Notes under the pieces: model-generated
Told to the model about the DNA's origin: nothing
What the model saw: only the letters and a program-made list of their open reading frames with translations
Database searches by the model: none
NCBI GenBank assembly: GCA_963966185.1
Contig: CAWZYM010000020.1
Coordinates: 1,261,001-1,325,000, forward strand
Direction of reading: 5' to 3'
Length of the DNA: 64,000 nt
Source of the DNA: Rhabditoides inermis
Lineage: Eukaryota > Nematoda > Chromadorea > Rhabditida > Rhabditidae
Shown: piece after piece, positions 1 through 16,832 of the stretch
Layout of the letters: each line of letters starts with the position of its first letter
Position numbering within the stretch: the first letter of the stretch is position 1
Translations under genes and position numbers: made by a program

Positions 1-143
1 GACATCAAAGATTTATTCGATAACTCTTTTATTAAATTCATTTTGGATACACTTATGATATTTGATTCCATTTATCCCTTTTATGTGAACAGCTGGCTAA
101 CATTTTAGATTATGTAAATCAGATTCCAAATTTCAGTGCCACC

Positions 144-3583
<3,440 letters not shown>

Positions 3584-3659
3584 CCCTTCCTCGTCCCTTT
3601 CTCTGCGTTGTGGTAGACCTCTCTTGCCTTACATTCTCTATACATTCCTGTCTTTATAT

Positions 3660-3665
3660 AATAAA
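3660..3665 (+). promoter_or_regulatory. ICA1 poly(A) signal AATAAA
   Basis: A canonical AATAAA lies 77 bases after the ICA1 stop and 70 bases before the stop of the convergent minus-strand gene, so the two 3'UTRs probably touch or overlap. Confidence 0.7.
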
Positions 3666-3735
3666 GAGCGTTCAATGATACATGTAATGTAAGTGGTTGA
3701 TATGAGGTGTATTCTCGAGTGTTGTGATAGCTGTG

Positions 3736-4499
3736 TCATCGGGCGGGGGTACTCGTGCGACGAGGCTTCTGCGTCTGCAATACACCACTTGTCAACCTTC
3801 AATCTTCAATCGAATCCAGCAAAGAGAACGAGAGAACAACATGACTACATATTCGAATTACTGAACTAGTCTTTATTCGAACTACTTCGTGTCAATTCCT
3901 TTATTTCGACATACCGTGTTCTGCGTTGCATACTCGCTCTTTCTCTCCGATATCTTTGTGAGCGAGTTGAGGAGTCGATGGTTCTCGGCTTGGATCCGAC
4001 GTTGCACCTCCATCTGCAATCACAATACATTTCAACCTAAAGTTCTCTAACTTGATGCTTACTTACACACTCGGACGCGACTATTAACTGTACGAATTTC
4101 ACTCTTCTACAATGATCGCTACTTTCACTCCTTTTTCTCTTTCTACAATGCAAATATCTATTCGAAATTTTCAAAATTTCCTCGAACTGAGCGTGAGACT
4201 CAGACTCAGACTTCACTAATAAGATTCAGACTCAGACACGACTAATTCGATAATTGATTAGACAACGTCTATGTTTGAATAGCATGTGTGCGGAATATAA
4301 GAAAGAGAGGGAGGATGGCATTTCCATATCTAATCCTCTCGTGCTTTGTTATGTTATGTTTCTCCCCACTCACATATCTCGTATTTGGTCGCTTCGACTT
4401 CGGTGGCGGTAATGACTTTGCCCTTTTGCCTCCTGTATCCAGGGTGCTCTTCATATCCAGCACCTGAATGTCTCTTCTTCCCCCTCTCCTCACCCTCTC

Positions 4500-4581
<82 letters not shown>

Positions 4582-4899
4582 ACCCCCCCCCCTCTCTCTC
4601 TCTCCCTCTCCTCACCCTCTCCCGGTGCGCGACATATTTCTGTAGGTCGAGGTGTCTCTGCACGGGATCAGTCATAGCGATGACCCGCGACGGTCTTCTA
4701 TCGGGGAACCGCGAGAACGCTCCAAAGTAGCTCGGCGGGTACTCTGTAGCACGGACACATGAACACATTCAAAGAGTGCAATGGGCATGAAACAGACAAT
4801 GCGGGCGAAAGGAAGGAGGGGGAGGAGAGGGGAGAGGTGGGATGATTCCACTAATCCGACACGAGAATCTTCGCTCCTCTCACTTCACTCACCGCTCAT
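3736..4899 (-). CDS. CFAP97-domain-like small protein (CFAP97D1/hemingway type)
   Basis: Exons, high to low: 4899-4893 (ATG AGC G), 4743-4616, 4463-4374, 4013-3915, 3774-3736. Product is about 120 residues. Visible blocks: SRVIAMTDPVQRHLDLQKYV, AHRERVLDMKSTLDTG, a PPPKSKRPNTRY proline/lysine stretch, then MEVQRRIQAENHRLLNSLTK. The order (LDxxxYVxHxxR, KxxLDT, PP, ENxxLLxxL helix) matches the short CFAP97/KIAA1430 family proteins, which support the sperm or ciliary axoneme. The tail TQKPRRTSTPAR is basic. The first exon codes only seven bases; its donor GTGAGT and the next acceptor CTACAG fit. A read-through alternative past 3915 stops at 3882 but ignores a perfect donor, so I reject it. Family assignment is from motif order, not a search. 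Confidence 0.62.
4503..4615. repeat. (CT)n-rich microsatellite block
   Basis: Long CT dinucleotide tracts interrupted by TCACC and C-runs fill the intron between the second and third coding exons of the CFAP97-like gene. The transcript strand would carry GA repeats. Confidence 0.9.
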
Positions 4900-4952
4900 C
4901 CTCACTCAGTCAGGCAATCGATCGTCCGTCTACCACTCACACACACACTCGA
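4900..4952. promoter_or_regulatory. Shared 53-bp spacer between two divergent start codons
   Basis: The minus-strand ATG of the CFAP97-like gene ends at 4899 and the plus-strand ATG of the ankyrin gene begins at 4953. Only 53 bp lie between them, including a CA-rich stretch (cacacacac). Any 5'UTRs must overlap or be acquired by splicing. I see no TATA box. Confidence 0.6.
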
Positions 4953-5995
4953 ATGAACGCGGCCGGCGCCGTCTCCACTGACCGGAAGCTCTCCCGACCA
5001 CAGGTATGCACCCACCAACCTCCCCCTCCCCAAATAGAGCGAGAACGAGAGAGGAGACAACTCCATAACTACTAGGTAGCACAACTACTAGTTGCAGGGC
5101 GGCGAGATATGTGTTGCATATCATAGCAATAGCGTCACCCTGACAACTGGTGAGCAATCGGAACGAGCGAATTTATATAATGTCCGTCCGTGTCCTAGGA
5201 TATTGCGCGCGCATAAAGGAAATGGGTCCACAAGAGCAAGACAAGAGGAGCACATTACTCACTCTGGCAATACAGTAATGTGATAGGCGACAAGTAATAT
5301 GACTACACCTGCACGAGATTCGTTCAATCGGTTCAAACACCCAATATAAAACTGTTTGACTACAATTTAGTGTGAGAGAGGCAGACAGAGAATCACACGC
5401 TTTCCAGATTCTCCGCATCGAGGGACCACCCACGTTGCTGGAAGTGTGCTCGCGCGGAGAGGCAAAGGGTGTGGAGGTGAGGAGATTACTCATGCAGGTG
5501 TATTCACGTGTACATCTATGCGAATCAGGATGCGATCCGGCGTGGAGAGGACGCGAATCAGTGCGACGCCGATGGAAATACGCCACTCATTCTAGCCGCA
5601 CAGGCAGGTATCCATCACACCTGATGACAGAAAGAACCGAAACATTTCCAGGATACACCTCGATCATAGACGTTCTCATCGAAAACTTCCCCCTCATCAA
5701 TCTCGATCAGGTAGGCACAACATTGGAATTCAACTCTGATGACGTCGTAATCCCAGAACCCTATCTTGTTCTTGACAAAAAAGGACCCCGGACTCAATCG
5801 GCTAAACAAAGCAAAACTAAGAAAGTCTGGAAAATGCAATCCCTTTGGTCAGACAAACAACAACGGTCAGACGGCACTGATGAAAGCAGCGGTACAGGGG
5901 AGAGTGCAGTGCGCGCGGACACTGTTGAGGGCAGGTCGGAGGAAGCTCTCTCTCTCCCTCTCTCTCTCTCTCCCTCTCTCTCTCTCTCCCTCTCT

Positions 5996-6027
<32 letters not shown>

Positions 6028-6155
6028 TCATCGATACCTTCCAGGGGCGGACCCGTACCGCCGAGATCTGATTCGAGGCCTGTGCGCCCTACAATGGGCC
6101 GAGTACGTCGGAAGGACAGAGTGCGCGCGCATGATCGCCCACTTCATGCTGCAGG

Positions 6156-6198
<43 letters not shown>

Positions 6199-6594
6199 TC
6201 TCCCTTCCAGCCAGTCTCGCCAGCCCCGGTGAAGCCGAAGAGTCCCCAGCAGCGTCGCAAGCTCTCCTTTGTCTCGGCCACTGGCTTCCAAGCGGTGAGT
6301 GAGGTGAATTCACGAAACCGTCTGTCTGAATGTCTATTGCTGGCTTCCGCATCCGTGCCCTTTCAGCTGACGCGGGTGGCTGCGGTTCCTCTGATGGGGG
6401 ACGTGCAGATCCCTCCGCCGCGCCAGCGCACCGGATCCGCGCCAACACCACAGATACCCAGACTGGAGGTACGCGCCTTCCTCTCTCACCCTTCACTCCC
6501 TTTCTTCTCTCAGGTGAACTCGCACGAGGCTCTGGGAAGGAAGCACAGCCACGGCTCCGCGCTCCTCCGTCGACCACCCACGTCGTTCGCCTGA
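4953..6594 (+). CDS. ANKRD33/ANKRD33B-like ankyrin-repeat protein
   Basis: Exons: 4953-5003, 5408-5476, 5529-5607, 5652-5710, 5853-5934, 6045-6154, 6211-6294, 6367-6468, 6514-6594. Product is about 238 residues. After an N-terminal lead come consecutive ankyrin units: DADGNTPLILAAQAGYTSII, NNNGQTALMKAAVQGRVQCA followed by RTLLRAGADP, then RDLIRGLCALQWAEYVGRTE. The ALMKAA and ALQWAEY (ALEWA in vertebrates) cores are the pattern I associate with ANKRD33/33B. The C-terminal third is basic, proline-rich and disordered (SPAPVKPKSPQQRRKLSF). Function is not evident beyond protein binding; vertebrate ANKRD33 proteins are photoreceptor or transcription-modulating factors. Introns 5 and 6 hold CT microsatellites. 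AATAAA is at 6846-6851. Confidence 0.72.
5946..6027. repeat. CT microsatellite in ankyrin gene intron
   Basis: CT repeats with CCCT variants fill most of the intron 5935-6044. A second pure CT tract lies at 6157-6194 in the next intron, directly after the donor. Confidence 0.9.
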
Positions 6595-6845
6595 GACCAC
6601 CCACGACACTTCAAGACCACCCGCGAAGCCCTCTACGCCATTATATATTCTACTCCATTGTAAGAAAGAAAGAAAAAAAATCAGGTTTAGCCGGCAAGTA
6701 TTGTATAAATTCATCCTTCTTATGCAACGATATTGAAATTCTAATCCACTAGCACTCTGATTTCTTTTCACTGATTCGGTTTTCCCATGCGGCATCACTT
6801 GTAATGAACTATGTGAAATATTTCAATATTTATACCCAAAACACA

Positions 6846-6851
6846 AATAAA
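6846..6851 (+). promoter_or_regulatory. Poly(A) signal AATAAA of the ankyrin gene
   Basis: It lies 252 bases past the ankyrin-gene stop and upstream of the convergent SLC7 stop at 7174. It is the only clear plus-strand signal in that interval. Confidence 0.5.
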
Positions 6852-7173
6852 CAAATGCATAAATAATCTTCTATATGATGCATACAAGACAGTGAAAGGG
6901 GAAACAGTAAAGGCACATTGAAAATGAAAACAATAACAGCGGGCGGTTGTATAATCTCTCAAACAATTGTGCAACAGAAGTTAATAAGCGTTACCGGCTA
7001 AACACAACCTTGAAGGTACGAACATAACGATATGAGGGGAAGAAATATGAGGAAGGGAGAAAGAAGGGTGCAAGGCACATGAGAGCAGATTACAGAACAT
7101 TAAAGACATCAGATCGGATGGACATAAAGCAAAGAATTACGAGTGTGCGTCAGTGCGCTCGGGACGCGTCCGC

Positions 7174-10362
<3,189 letters not shown>

Positions 10363-10900
10363 ACTAAAAACGAAGGAATACGTCGGCAAAATCGCAACTA
10401 CACGTAGGCACGTGGCGAGAAACGTAAAAAGTAAAGCAGACGAGAGAAACTTCTGGCGAATAGGATTATCCCTGAAGATGAATCGCCCTCCAGCTAAATG
10501 AGGGACACCAGGTTGCGAGAGAGAGTAACACGGAAATCAATCGAAAGAGAGAGAGAGAGAGAGGTGGGAGGGAGGGAGGGAGAGAGTATATCAGTATCAT
10601 GTCAAAAGATCAGCTTCTCCTCGTGGCTGTCAAATGGAGCAGTGGGAGCAGGAGGAGGACTCTCTAGAGTGTCCCGAAACAAAACAACACTCCCATGAGC
10701 GATAATTGATAGCGGCGGGAGGAAGAAACGGAGACCGGCCAATCACAAATGCAAACACATAGAGCACAGCGATTAGTAGTAGAAGAATTCGGAATGTTGG
10801 AAATATCACAACGATCAGGCGGATCAACCGAGCCTGGCTAGGGAGGGGCCACTCCCGCCGGGGTTACACTATGATCTCGCGTAGTCATTTGGGACTTGTG

Positions 10901-10948
<48 letters not shown>

Positions 10949-12077
10949 ATCTCGGTGACGCGAGGTGAGAGGTGAAAGGGCGAGAAGATCTCGTCAAGTG
11001 CTTGCCCAGACATGAGACGGGCCGTTCCCCTATCCTCTCATTGACAACCACTCGCTTCGAAACTGGTTACTACACCACACACCCTCTCTTCACTCGCTCC
11101 ATATTGCATCACTCTCACCCAATCCAACAACACACGAGCCAGCCAGCTGCCCTCTGAATAAGCCGTGTGAATAAGCCACCCACCCCGCTATTCCTAGAAA
11201 CGGAAACACGCACATAAACATGGGGGGAGGAATACAGGGCGAGTAAAACAACATAATCGAGGCGACGGGAACAGAGAGACAGACACACAGAGAGATAGTT
11301 GCTATTGAGCAGCAGCGAGAAGACAGGCGACACCACCAAAACAAGTCGCGGCCGACACAATAACGAACATAACACACACACACTTCCTCCCGACACACAC
11401 ACATACGACTCGCGTAGTAATTGCGATGCAACCGCACTAATCAATAAATCGATACGGAGCGCGTGGGTGCCGGCTGCACGCGGAGAAGAGCAGGAGGGAA
11501 GACGTTGCTTGTTGCTTAATCTCCGCCGCTACTCTACCCTACTACACTGCCAGTCGCCTGGATGTGTTTACTCGCTTTGGAGGCGAGCCACGCCCCGCCC
11601 ACCGAGAGAGAGTGTGTGAGTGGAGGAGGGAGGAGGGGTGGAAAAGAAGAGAGAGTGGGCGATATGAGAGAGGCGAAGGAAGACATAGGTAGTGTTTTCC
11701 TTGTTGACAACACGTGGGGCGGTCATGGGAAAGAGATAGTGATGAAAAGAATATCAGCACGAGGTGGAAGCTCACACCGAACCATCGAAACGGACAGCCA
11801 ATCCTAGCTCGCCTCGCCTCGTTCTTGAACAGAAGAGGATACAGTTATAAACAAAGGTTCTATGATCAGTTCCTTACCGAAAAAAAATTCAAAAACTATA
11901 AATTAGGCTAGACAACAAAATAGAAGTTTATTCGAACATCAAATAACTCACAGTACACATTTAGTAGTCTAAAACCGTAGTGTTACTAAAACAACATTAA
12001 TATAACCGAAGGTGAAACTAATAAGACCTGAATGAGTGGCAAGAGTGAACAAATGAAATATATATGTGTGAGCATGT
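10363..12077. other. Intergenic region between SLC7 and the zinc-finger gene
   Basis: No coding exon found. It holds the promoter and any 5'UTR of the SLC7 gene, a (GA)n tract at about 10902-10939, several purine-rich tracts (10535-10590, 11590-11670), CA-rich stretches (about 11375-11405) and the 3' end of the zinc-finger gene. Short open frames here have biased composition and no flanking splice sites. Confidence 0.6.
11927..11932 (-). promoter_or_regulatory. Poly(A) signal of the zinc-finger gene
   Basis: TTTATT on the plus strand (AATAAA on the minus strand), 146 bases past the zinc-finger stop codon at 12078. Confidence 0.6.
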
Positions 12078-12850
12078 CTATTGTGTGTGATCGAGAGCTC
12101 CGAGATATGCGAGAAGAGGGTGAGGGAGGGTGGAGAAGCAGTTGCGGGCGACAGAGACCGCACCCAGGCGGATCTGGAAGATGGAGGGATGAGAAGGAGA
12201 GGGAGAGGGAGAGGGAGGGAGGGAGAAAGAGAGAGAGAAGGAGAAAGAGAGAGAGAGATGCTCACCTCATCCGTCCACTCGTCCTTCTCAAACTGTCGTG
12301 CCAGAATGCGCGACTTTCCACACTTTTCCGGGTGAATGGCCACAATGTGGTTGAGCAGAGTCGAGCTGGCTGAAAACACATAATCAGCTCATCAACTTCG
12401 GAGTGACCGGCTATTTGAGCACCACCTCACTTCTCAACTCACTCTTCTCCAACTTGCCACACAGTGTGCACGCGAACCGATACTCGGGCAGCTGTCTCTC
12501 CATGTGCGTGCGCACGTGCCGCATCATGTCATCCGAGCTGAAGCGCAGCATCGTACCGCACATCTGAATACGCAATCATACTGCAAAAAAGAAGAAAAAT
12601 GACCCACCTTGCACTGGTGCTTACACCTACTGGAACTGGATCGATTAGGATCGGACGCAGCGGGTCGCTTGGCAGTCGGCTCCCCCTCCCCCTCCTCCAC
12701 CTCCTCCTTCACTACTGTCTTCCCCCGCACAGTCACTCGCTGCTCCCCCCTATCGTCCGCCAATCCGAGGTACTCGATCAGAGGCTGGGGCACGTCCGTG
12801 AACATGGAGCGAGCACGGGTCAGCATCAGGGTACGCAGCTGCAAGAGCAC

Positions 12851-12887
<37 letters not shown>

Positions 12888-15264
12888 TTGACCTGTTCGT
12901 CCCACTGGTCGACCTGGAATGCGAGTGCGAGTACGCGATCTCCGCCGCTCTGGTCTCGGTGCGCGACACACACGTGCGACACCAGGTACGACGAGTCTAC
13001 AAGGCATAGTCCCTCACGACGGTCAAAACTATTACAAACAAGAAAGTTGTTTAAAAAAGATTACTGACATCTGGCCGCCTCGCCGCATATGGAGCAGGAG
13101 TAGCGGGTGGTGGGAATGGAGGGGGCCATGTGGGAAAGGACGTGCGAGAGCAGCTCCTCCCACGAAGAGGAACAAGACGCGCGACACTCCTGCAACACAC
13201 ACAATCACCGTCATGCAAAGAAATGTTGACAATTTCGAGAAAAAAATGAAGCTAAAAACGTCCGATTTTGTCGCAAACAAGAAGAAAACATTTTTCAAAA
13301 GCTCACCGTGCACTGTGTGTTGTTGATGGGTCGGGGCAGGATGGGGCGCAGTCCGCTGCCGCCTTGCTGCGCGCGCACCAGCAGACGTGCAGCGTCCTCC
13401 CTCGGCGCACCCTCCCGCTTCCTCTTCTGCTGCACACCCACCCCCGCCCCCGCAACCGCCCCTGCACCCGCGACCGCAGTCGGCACCGGACTCAGCTTGT
13501 CCCCCTCGCCAGTGTGAACGTACGTGGGGAAGCAGCGCTTGAACACATCGTCCACTAGGCGCACTGTCTGAAGGAGGGAATGATCAGAGAAGCCCCCCAT
13601 ACACCCACCTCTTCCGTCTTCGTGTCCAGACAGTACACTTCGGTGCCCGGGTGCAGTTCTTTGATATGCCGGGAGACGGCAGACGATACTAAACACGCTA
13701 TCGTGACGGAATAGAGTTCGAGAACATATATGGAAGACTGACACTGGTGATGGTAGGAGCAGCCAGAACACTGATAGAAGTGGTCGCTGTTGTGAATGTG
13801 GAGGGTGACGTGGGAGCGGAGAGAGCGCAGCTTGGAGATGCCGCGTCCCGTCGGAGCCTCCACGCCAGACGATACGCATAGCTGGAACGGGACTCTCTAT
13901 CCCTCCCTTCGCTTTAACCCCGGTAATGAATAATGCTAACCTCGCAGTCATACACAACAAAGTCGTCAGCCTTCACTTCGCCGTTCGGATCAAAACACTC
14001 CAGAGCCAACTCCAACTGGCGACGGTACGCCTGGAAAGTGACACAGACATGCAGAGAAGAGAGCACTCACCTCGGGCGTGCGCAGACTGGTGACGGCGTC
14101 CTTCTTGTGCATGTTTCTGTTCCTGTGCACCTTGGTGACGTGTGTGAGCACGTCCTTCCTGTGACCAGTGGTCGTGTATCGACAGAGTGCGCACCCGTGC
14201 ATGGGCGTCTTGAGGTGAGTGAGCACGTGCGACGACAGCTTGCCAGGCCGGACGCATATCACCTTGCCGCACGTCGGGAACTACAATCATTCGTTGGCAC
14301 ACCAAACTGACCAAACCAGACTGTCTAGACTCACCTTGCATCGCAGGGATTTGATGTCCGAGTGTCGTTCGAGGAAGCGGACCCTCTTCTGCAGCTGCAA
14401 CATGTCCATGTCCTTGTAGTTCTGGCTGATGGCGAGAGCTGCGGGGGAGACGGCCGCGTTGTCTGTGGCGGGGGCGGCTTCGTCCCACTCCTCCTCTCCC
14501 TCCACGTACGACTCCTCGCAGTCCAGCGACGTCGACGCAGTGGCACACGGCGAGTCCTGCACACGTCAGCATTATTCACAACATAAACTATAGTTATGAC
14601 CTGTGGTATCTCTCCATTCAGCGGACCCTCGCTCACCGACACAAGCAGCTCGTTCAAAAAGGCGTTCTGAAAGATGCATATTGGAAGAAAGAAAAAGAAA
14701 TCGCGCCTACCGGGACCGGCTTGATAGTTATGGTTGCAGTTGCCTTGGCTTGTTCTTCGAACAGAGCGGTCTAAAAGGGATACTTAATCACGGAGATGCG
14801 GAATGTTTTACCTGCTCATTTTCGTCGATCACTTCCTCCTTGATCTCCACCGTCTTCGAAAGAGCAGCAGCAGGAAGATAATAGGATGATTGAGCGGCGA
14901 GACAGCCAGGTTTGTCAGCGTCGTTTAGACTGAACAGCACAACGTAGACAAAGTAGTATTGAAACAAGGGCACACCATTGAACAGTCGTGTTGACTGCGA
15001 GGAGATGCGGTTGTTTCGCCACACAACCGCATCTCCTCGCAGCCTTCGCGTCATCGCCCCACAGCACATCCGACGAAGTGAACAAGTCCACACAGCCACG
15101 CCCACTCGCGAATTTCACAACCTGGATGGTACTTGTATAGTAACCAAATAAATAAAGCAAATGCATACCTTATCGATCATATTGAGTGCGGCTGCATTAT
15201 TTAGATCTGCCCGTAATATCGTGTAGCTGAACAGTGGAGGACGACGATCATCGTTGATCGACAT
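12078..15264 (-). CDS. Unrecognised multi-C2H2 zinc-finger protein
   Basis: Exons, high to low: 15264-15169, 14853-14812, 14770-14711, 14666-14601, 14556-14335, 14280-14071, 14030-13941, 13881-13743, 13688-13609, 13567-13307, 13189-13069, 12996-12893, 12838-12608, 12563-12443, 12369-12266, 12173-12078. Product is about 680 residues. The N-terminal third is acidic and lacks fingers. Then come about eight C2H2 or near-C2H2 units, for example GCALCRYTTTGHRKDVLTHV with a following KVH, YQCSGCSYHHQ across an intron to SSAVSRHIKELH, YSCSICGEAARYSSYLVSHV, and FACTLCGKLEKTSSTLLNHI. Some finger cysteines and histidines are separated by introns. The CxxCxY spacing resembles polydactyl repressors such as REST, but I cannot name an orthologue. 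Probably nuclear and DNA-binding. An optional exon in 15121-14960 (GTTGTGAAA...) cannot be excluded. Divergent from SYS1. Confidence 0.82.
12856..12885. repeat. (GA)n tract in zinc-finger gene intron
   Basis: Short pure GA run in the 54-base intron 12839-12892. On the transcript it is a CT tract lying before the acceptor CTTGCAG. Confidence 0.85.
14995..15042. repeat. Perfect 20-bp inverted repeat (hairpin)
   Basis: The left arm CTGCGAGGAGATGCGGTTGT (14995-15014) is exactly reverse-complementary to the right arm at 15023-15042, with an 8-base loop. It lies in the first intron (or an optional exon) of the zinc-finger gene. Pairing does not extend outward. Confidence 0.95.
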
Positions 15265-15527
15265 GCTCTTCAAAATAGTTGAATGAACATGATAATGTGA
15301 ATAAAGAACACGATGTAAACATAACAACGACAGAAACAACAAAAATCAGAAAACAACAACACGTGAATAAAATTCACCGTTATTAGTTGATTTACGCGCT
15401 TAGTTATTATTTTTATGTGTAAACACCATTAATTCGTTCAAGAAAATTGTGACGTCATTTTCAACGTCAGCTGATTGTTATCGATCTCAGTGTTACTATA
15501 TCTTATTAATTAAATTGTATTTCAGGA
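15265..15527. promoter_or_regulatory. 263-bp divergent promoter region, zinc-finger gene / SYS1
   Basis: The stretch between the minus-strand ATG at 15264 and the plus-strand ATG at 15528 is AT-rich and ends in TTTCAG, a splice acceptor directly before the SYS1 ATG. It must contain the start sites of both genes, unless either gene has more distant 5' exons. Confidence 0.55.
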
Positions 15528-16243
15528 ATGAGTTCCTTCCGGACATTTAAGTGGGATCCTGCATTGCTGGTACTGCAGATGGTTTCCTTGCAGGTATAAT
15601 TATTTCTTGATATTTTTTACTCTCGAATTGAATCGTTGATCAATCATCTAAACATTTATTAATCAAACGTCGATTATCTACCAAAAGCGTATATTCCAGT
15701 CTCTGTTCTACGCCTCGCAAACCTTGGTGATGGTCGTGTTCTCCACGCTGACGAGCTACGAAGCGACCCTCGCACATGTATTCTCTACTCAGGTCAGGGT
15801 TGTGTTGTTTAATCATTGGTAGTAAAAAAAATTTCACAAGGTGTGCATGTTTTCAAATACGTTTTCATCACCACCGTACTTCCAGCCGTCGCGCTCTGTT
15901 GTGCTGATCCAGCTGTGCGGGTCGGTGTGTCTGGCCGGTCTTGTTGGAGTAGTCGTGGGGCGTACGCGGCAGTGCCTCGACTTTGTCTGCTCCCTTCACT
16001 TGTTCCATCTCATCGCAGTCATAGTTGTTGCCAAGTTCCCCACGTCCTTCTCATGGTGAGCGTGTCTTTCGTTATATCGGTATTGTGAAATTGTCTAGAT
16101 ATTGTCTACCGCATTTTTATTTCAGGTGGGCGCTGCAGGTGGGATCGATCACTCTGGCCACTGTACTTGGAGAGTATGTGTGCATGAAGATTGAGAGCCA
16201 AGAAATCTTCATTTCCTCTGATCCCTCCAAATATGAAATATGA
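15528..16243 (+). CDS. SYS1: SYS1 Golgi integral membrane protein
   Basis: Exons 15528-15593, 15700-15792, 15886-16055, 16126-16243 give 148 residues, against about 156 in human. Signature blocks: FRTFKWDPALLVLQMVSLQS at the N terminus (WDP motif), GRTRQCLDFVCSLHLFHLIA in the third span, and LGEYVCMKIESQEI near the C terminus, with four hydrophobic spans. SYS1 is a Golgi protein that recruits the GTPase ARFRP1/Arl3p for trans-Golgi tethering. The ATG sits two bases after a TTTCAG acceptor, so the leader comes from a 5'UTR intron or trans-splicing. SF3B3 follows on the same strand 590 bp downstream. Confidence 0.95.
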
Positions 16244-16832
16244 ATGCTTCCGTGCGAGCGTTGCCGCATTGTCTCGTTTCTATTTATCAGTGTGAAGAGC
16301 CCATACGAGTATAAGTTAATTATAAAGTATAAATATGTTTGAAAGTGACTAATATTTTGGTTTACAACACAATTTATTAATGCAGGTTACATTATTACTG
16401 GTACGTAGTACAAATGCCAAATAGGCGTATCAATTTGAATTGTTAGGCTCCGCCCACTTACAAATCGGATTTTGTTTTGTTTTTATTTCGTTTTTGTTTG
16501 TTGACTATTCCCGTGTTTTATATTAGATAAAGGTACATACAACAATACTAAATATACTGTAACTACAGCTATATCAGTTTCCTGCTTGCCTGTACGCATT
16601 TTCTTGATGTTGCGCAGCATCTCGTGGCCAGTACCTTGTGTAAAATTGTTTATTTGATTGTATTTATGAAATCCATTTCTAGAGCACCTTGCGAATAATA
16701 TCTGTTATTTTCAGCATACGAGTTCAAACTAGTGTGAGACAACCTTGCATCCAGTGACTAACGGTTGTTCATTCGGTAGATGTGCTAACGCGGATCGCTG
16801 CTGCCTGACGAATCCCATACGAAGAATCAACT
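16244..16832. other. Intergenic region SYS1 to SF3B3
   Basis: AT-rich, no coding exon. It contains the SYS1 3'UTR and the SF3B3 5' region. A TTTTCAG acceptor ends at 16714, followed by about 118 bases of probable SF3B3 5'UTR. I see no AATAAA near the SYS1 stop. Confidence 0.5.

Noticed and set aside
3882..3914. Read-through end of the CFAP97-like protein (VCRNKGIDTK)
   Set aside because: It ignores a perfect GTATGT donor at 3914-3909 and the matching GTATTGCAG acceptor before 3774, which give a phase-compatible last exon.
15657..16088. SYS1-region open frames extending through the introns
   Set aside because: The SYS1 protein is only continuous after removing the three introns. The unspliced frames lose the conserved motifs.
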